Part shown: piece after piece, positions 63,128 to 64,000 of the stretch
How the letters are laid out: every line of letters begins with the position of its first letter
Position numbering within the stretch: the stretch's first letter is position 1
NCBI RefSeq assembly: GCF_014196525.1
Contig: NZ_JACIDX010000008.1
Coordinates: 62,001 to 126,000, forward strand
DNA: 64,000 nucleotides
Source of the DNA: Novosphingobium sediminicola
GTDB taxonomy: Bacteria; Pseudomonadota; Alphaproteobacteria; Sphingomonadales; Sphingomonadaceae
Reading direction: 5' to 3'
Notes under the pieces: model-generated
Told to the model about the DNA's origin: nothing
What the model saw: only the letters and a program-made list of their open reading frames with translations
Databases searched by the model: none
Made by a program: the position numbers and the translations under genes

Positions 63128-64000
63128 TCTGGCAGGATCTGGCCCGGCAGGCATTGCCGCGCGAACCCGTCGCTCTCATCAGCGTGCTGGCCACGGAAGG
63201 ATCTGCCCCGCGCGGGCCGGGCGCGCGCATGGCCGTGACGGCGGGCGCTATGGCGGGCACGATCGGCGGCGGGCGGCTGGAGCATCAGTTGGTGGCGCAG
63301 GCCCGCGCGATTCTGGCGCATCCGGTCGGAAGCTGGCGGGTGCAGGATTATCCTTTGGGGCCTTTGCTGGGCCAGTGCTGCGGCGGGCGGGTGCGGGTGA
63401 TGGTCGAACGCCTGAGCGACGCGGCATGGTTCGATGCGCCCACGCTGACCATCCTGCGCGAGGGGGGCGTGGAGCGGCGCGCATTGGGCGACAGGCCCGC
63501 GATGGCGATCCCGGCGCGAGGCCCCCTGCCCGCCCCCGGCTTTGCCTTTGCCGAGCCGCAGGATGGGCCGCGCCTGCCGCTGATGCTGTTTGGCGCAGGC
63601 CATGTCGGGCGGGCGATTGCCGGGCGGGTCGAGGGATTGCCGCTCTCGCTGGGGTGGTATGACTGCCGCCCCGACTATGACGCGCCCGGCGTGGTGATCG
63701 CGCCCGAGGCCGAACTGGTCGAATGCGCGGCCAGCGCGGGGGGCGATCATGCGGTGCTGATCCTGACGCATGACCATGGGCTGGATTATCGGTTGGTGGC
63801 GGCGGCTTTGCGCTCGCGGGCGCGGTTTGTCGGGCTGATCGGCTCGGCCACCAAGCGTTCGCGGTTTCTGGCGCGGCTGCGCGGCGAAGGGGTGGATGCC
63901 TCGCGCCTGACCTGCCCCATCGGATTGCCCGGCATCACCGGCAAGGAGCCGGACACCATCGCCATTGCCGTATTGGCGCAATTGCTGACCTTGCCATTGG
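63124..64000 (+). CDS. xdhC: XdhC: molybdenum cofactor insertion protein (truncated by window edge)
   Basis: The first 292 residues of an XdhC/CoxI-family protein; the stop lies beyond the right edge. The N-terminal domain has VLATEGSAPRGPGARMAV and IGGGRLEHQ, with GQCCGGRVRVMVE holding the cysteines that bind the cofactor. The C-terminal Rossmann domain has LMLFGAGHVGRAIA, ILTHDHGLDY and FVGLIGSATKRSRF. XdhC binds molybdopterin, helps add the terminal sulfur, and delivers it to XdhB. The ATGA overlap with xdhB shows coupling. Confidence 0.93.
   Translation, partial: MIWQDLARQALPREPVALISVLATEGSAPRGPGARMAVTAGAMAGTIGGGRLEHQLVAQARAILAHPVGSWRVQDYPLGPLLGQCCGGRVRVMVERLSDAAWFDAPTLTILREGGVERRALGDRPAMAIPARGPLPAPGFAFAEPQDGPRLPLMLFGAGHVGRAIAGRVEGLPLSLGWYDCRPDYDAPGVVIAPEAELVECAASAGGDHAVLILTHDHGLDYRLVAAALRSRARFVGLIGSATKRSRFLARLRGEGVDASRLTCPIGLPGITGKEPDTIAIAVLAQLLTLPL

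Noticed and set aside
1..64000. tRNA, rRNA, CRISPR arrays, insertion sequences, prophage
   Set aside because: None was recognised on reading; no transposase, integrase or regularly spaced repeats were seen.

Overview
The window is about 64 kb of GC-rich DNA from what looks like a sphingomonad alphaproteobacterium, most likely Novosphingobium or a close relative. The reasons are close homologues of the LigE/LigP and LigG glutathione enzymes of lignin aryl-ether breakdown (best known from Sphingobium SYK-6 and Novosphingobium), FadL-type and general outer-membrane porins, a PQQ alcohol dehydrogenase module, and codon use strongly biased to G/C at third positions. No rRNA, tRNA, CRISPR, insertion sequence or phage gene was seen. 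The window reads as ordinary chromosome carrying catabolic clusters.

Layout. 1-4.9 kb: end of a DUF2147 protein, a FadL-type outer-membrane transporter, a long-chain acyl-CoA ligase, a MerR regulator and a YdfG-type reductase. 4.9-15.5 kb: an aromatic/lignin region with a YfcG-like GST, a LigE/P-type beta-etherase overlapping a LigG-type glutathione lyase, an aldehyde dehydrogenase, an MmyB-like regulator, a beta-keto acid cleavage enzyme (BKACE), a LigD/L-like Calpha-dehydrogenase, an SBF-like transporter, an AAHS-type aromatic acid transporter and an aminotransferase. 15.6-26.3 kb: respiratory and PQQ module: a cytochrome c, a porin, a beta-propeller protein, cytochrome c-550 (PedF), a MoxJ/XoxJ-like binding protein, a PQQ alcohol dehydrogenase with the Asp-X-Asp signature of lanthanide enzymes, a LuxR-type response regulator, a hybrid histidine kinase and its FIST-domain (NosP-like) partner. 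26.5-41.8 kb: housekeeping and stress genes: a MacB-like exporter, alanine dehydrogenase, cysteine synthase, aldo/keto reductase, cytochromes b and c', two pirins and a LysR regulator. 40.4-49.7 kb: isocitrate lyase with its divergent RamB/ScfR-like regulator, a 56-aa downstream protein, a DUF885 protein, a tannase/feruloyl esterase-like protein, a nucleosidase-like protein and an EthD protein. 49.9-64 kb: a phosphoribosyltransferase, then a tightly overlapping run of 13 genes for purine (xanthine to oxamate) degradation that leaves the window inside xdhC.

How the genes work together. In the lignin region the SDR could oxidise the Calpha alcohol of a beta-aryl ether, LigE-like could cleave the ether with glutathione, and LigG-like (perhaps with the YfcG-like GST) could remove glutathione from the product. 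The aldehyde dehydrogenase and BKACE could then shorten the C3 side chain through a beta-keto acid. The PQQ module is a self-contained periplasmic alcohol oxidation system with its own electron carrier and two-component regulators. The purine operon combines Xdh, UraH, UraD, PuuE, AllC and PucG with a complete HpxW/X/Y/Z-like set. The urate-oxidising step is not in the window.

Non-coding structure includes two copies of a roughly 200-bp intergenic repeat with a covarying hairpin, a 26-bp perfect inverted repeat between convergent genes, several intrinsic terminators, and repeated motifs upstream of the PQQ genes, of the lignin genes and of isocitrate lyase.
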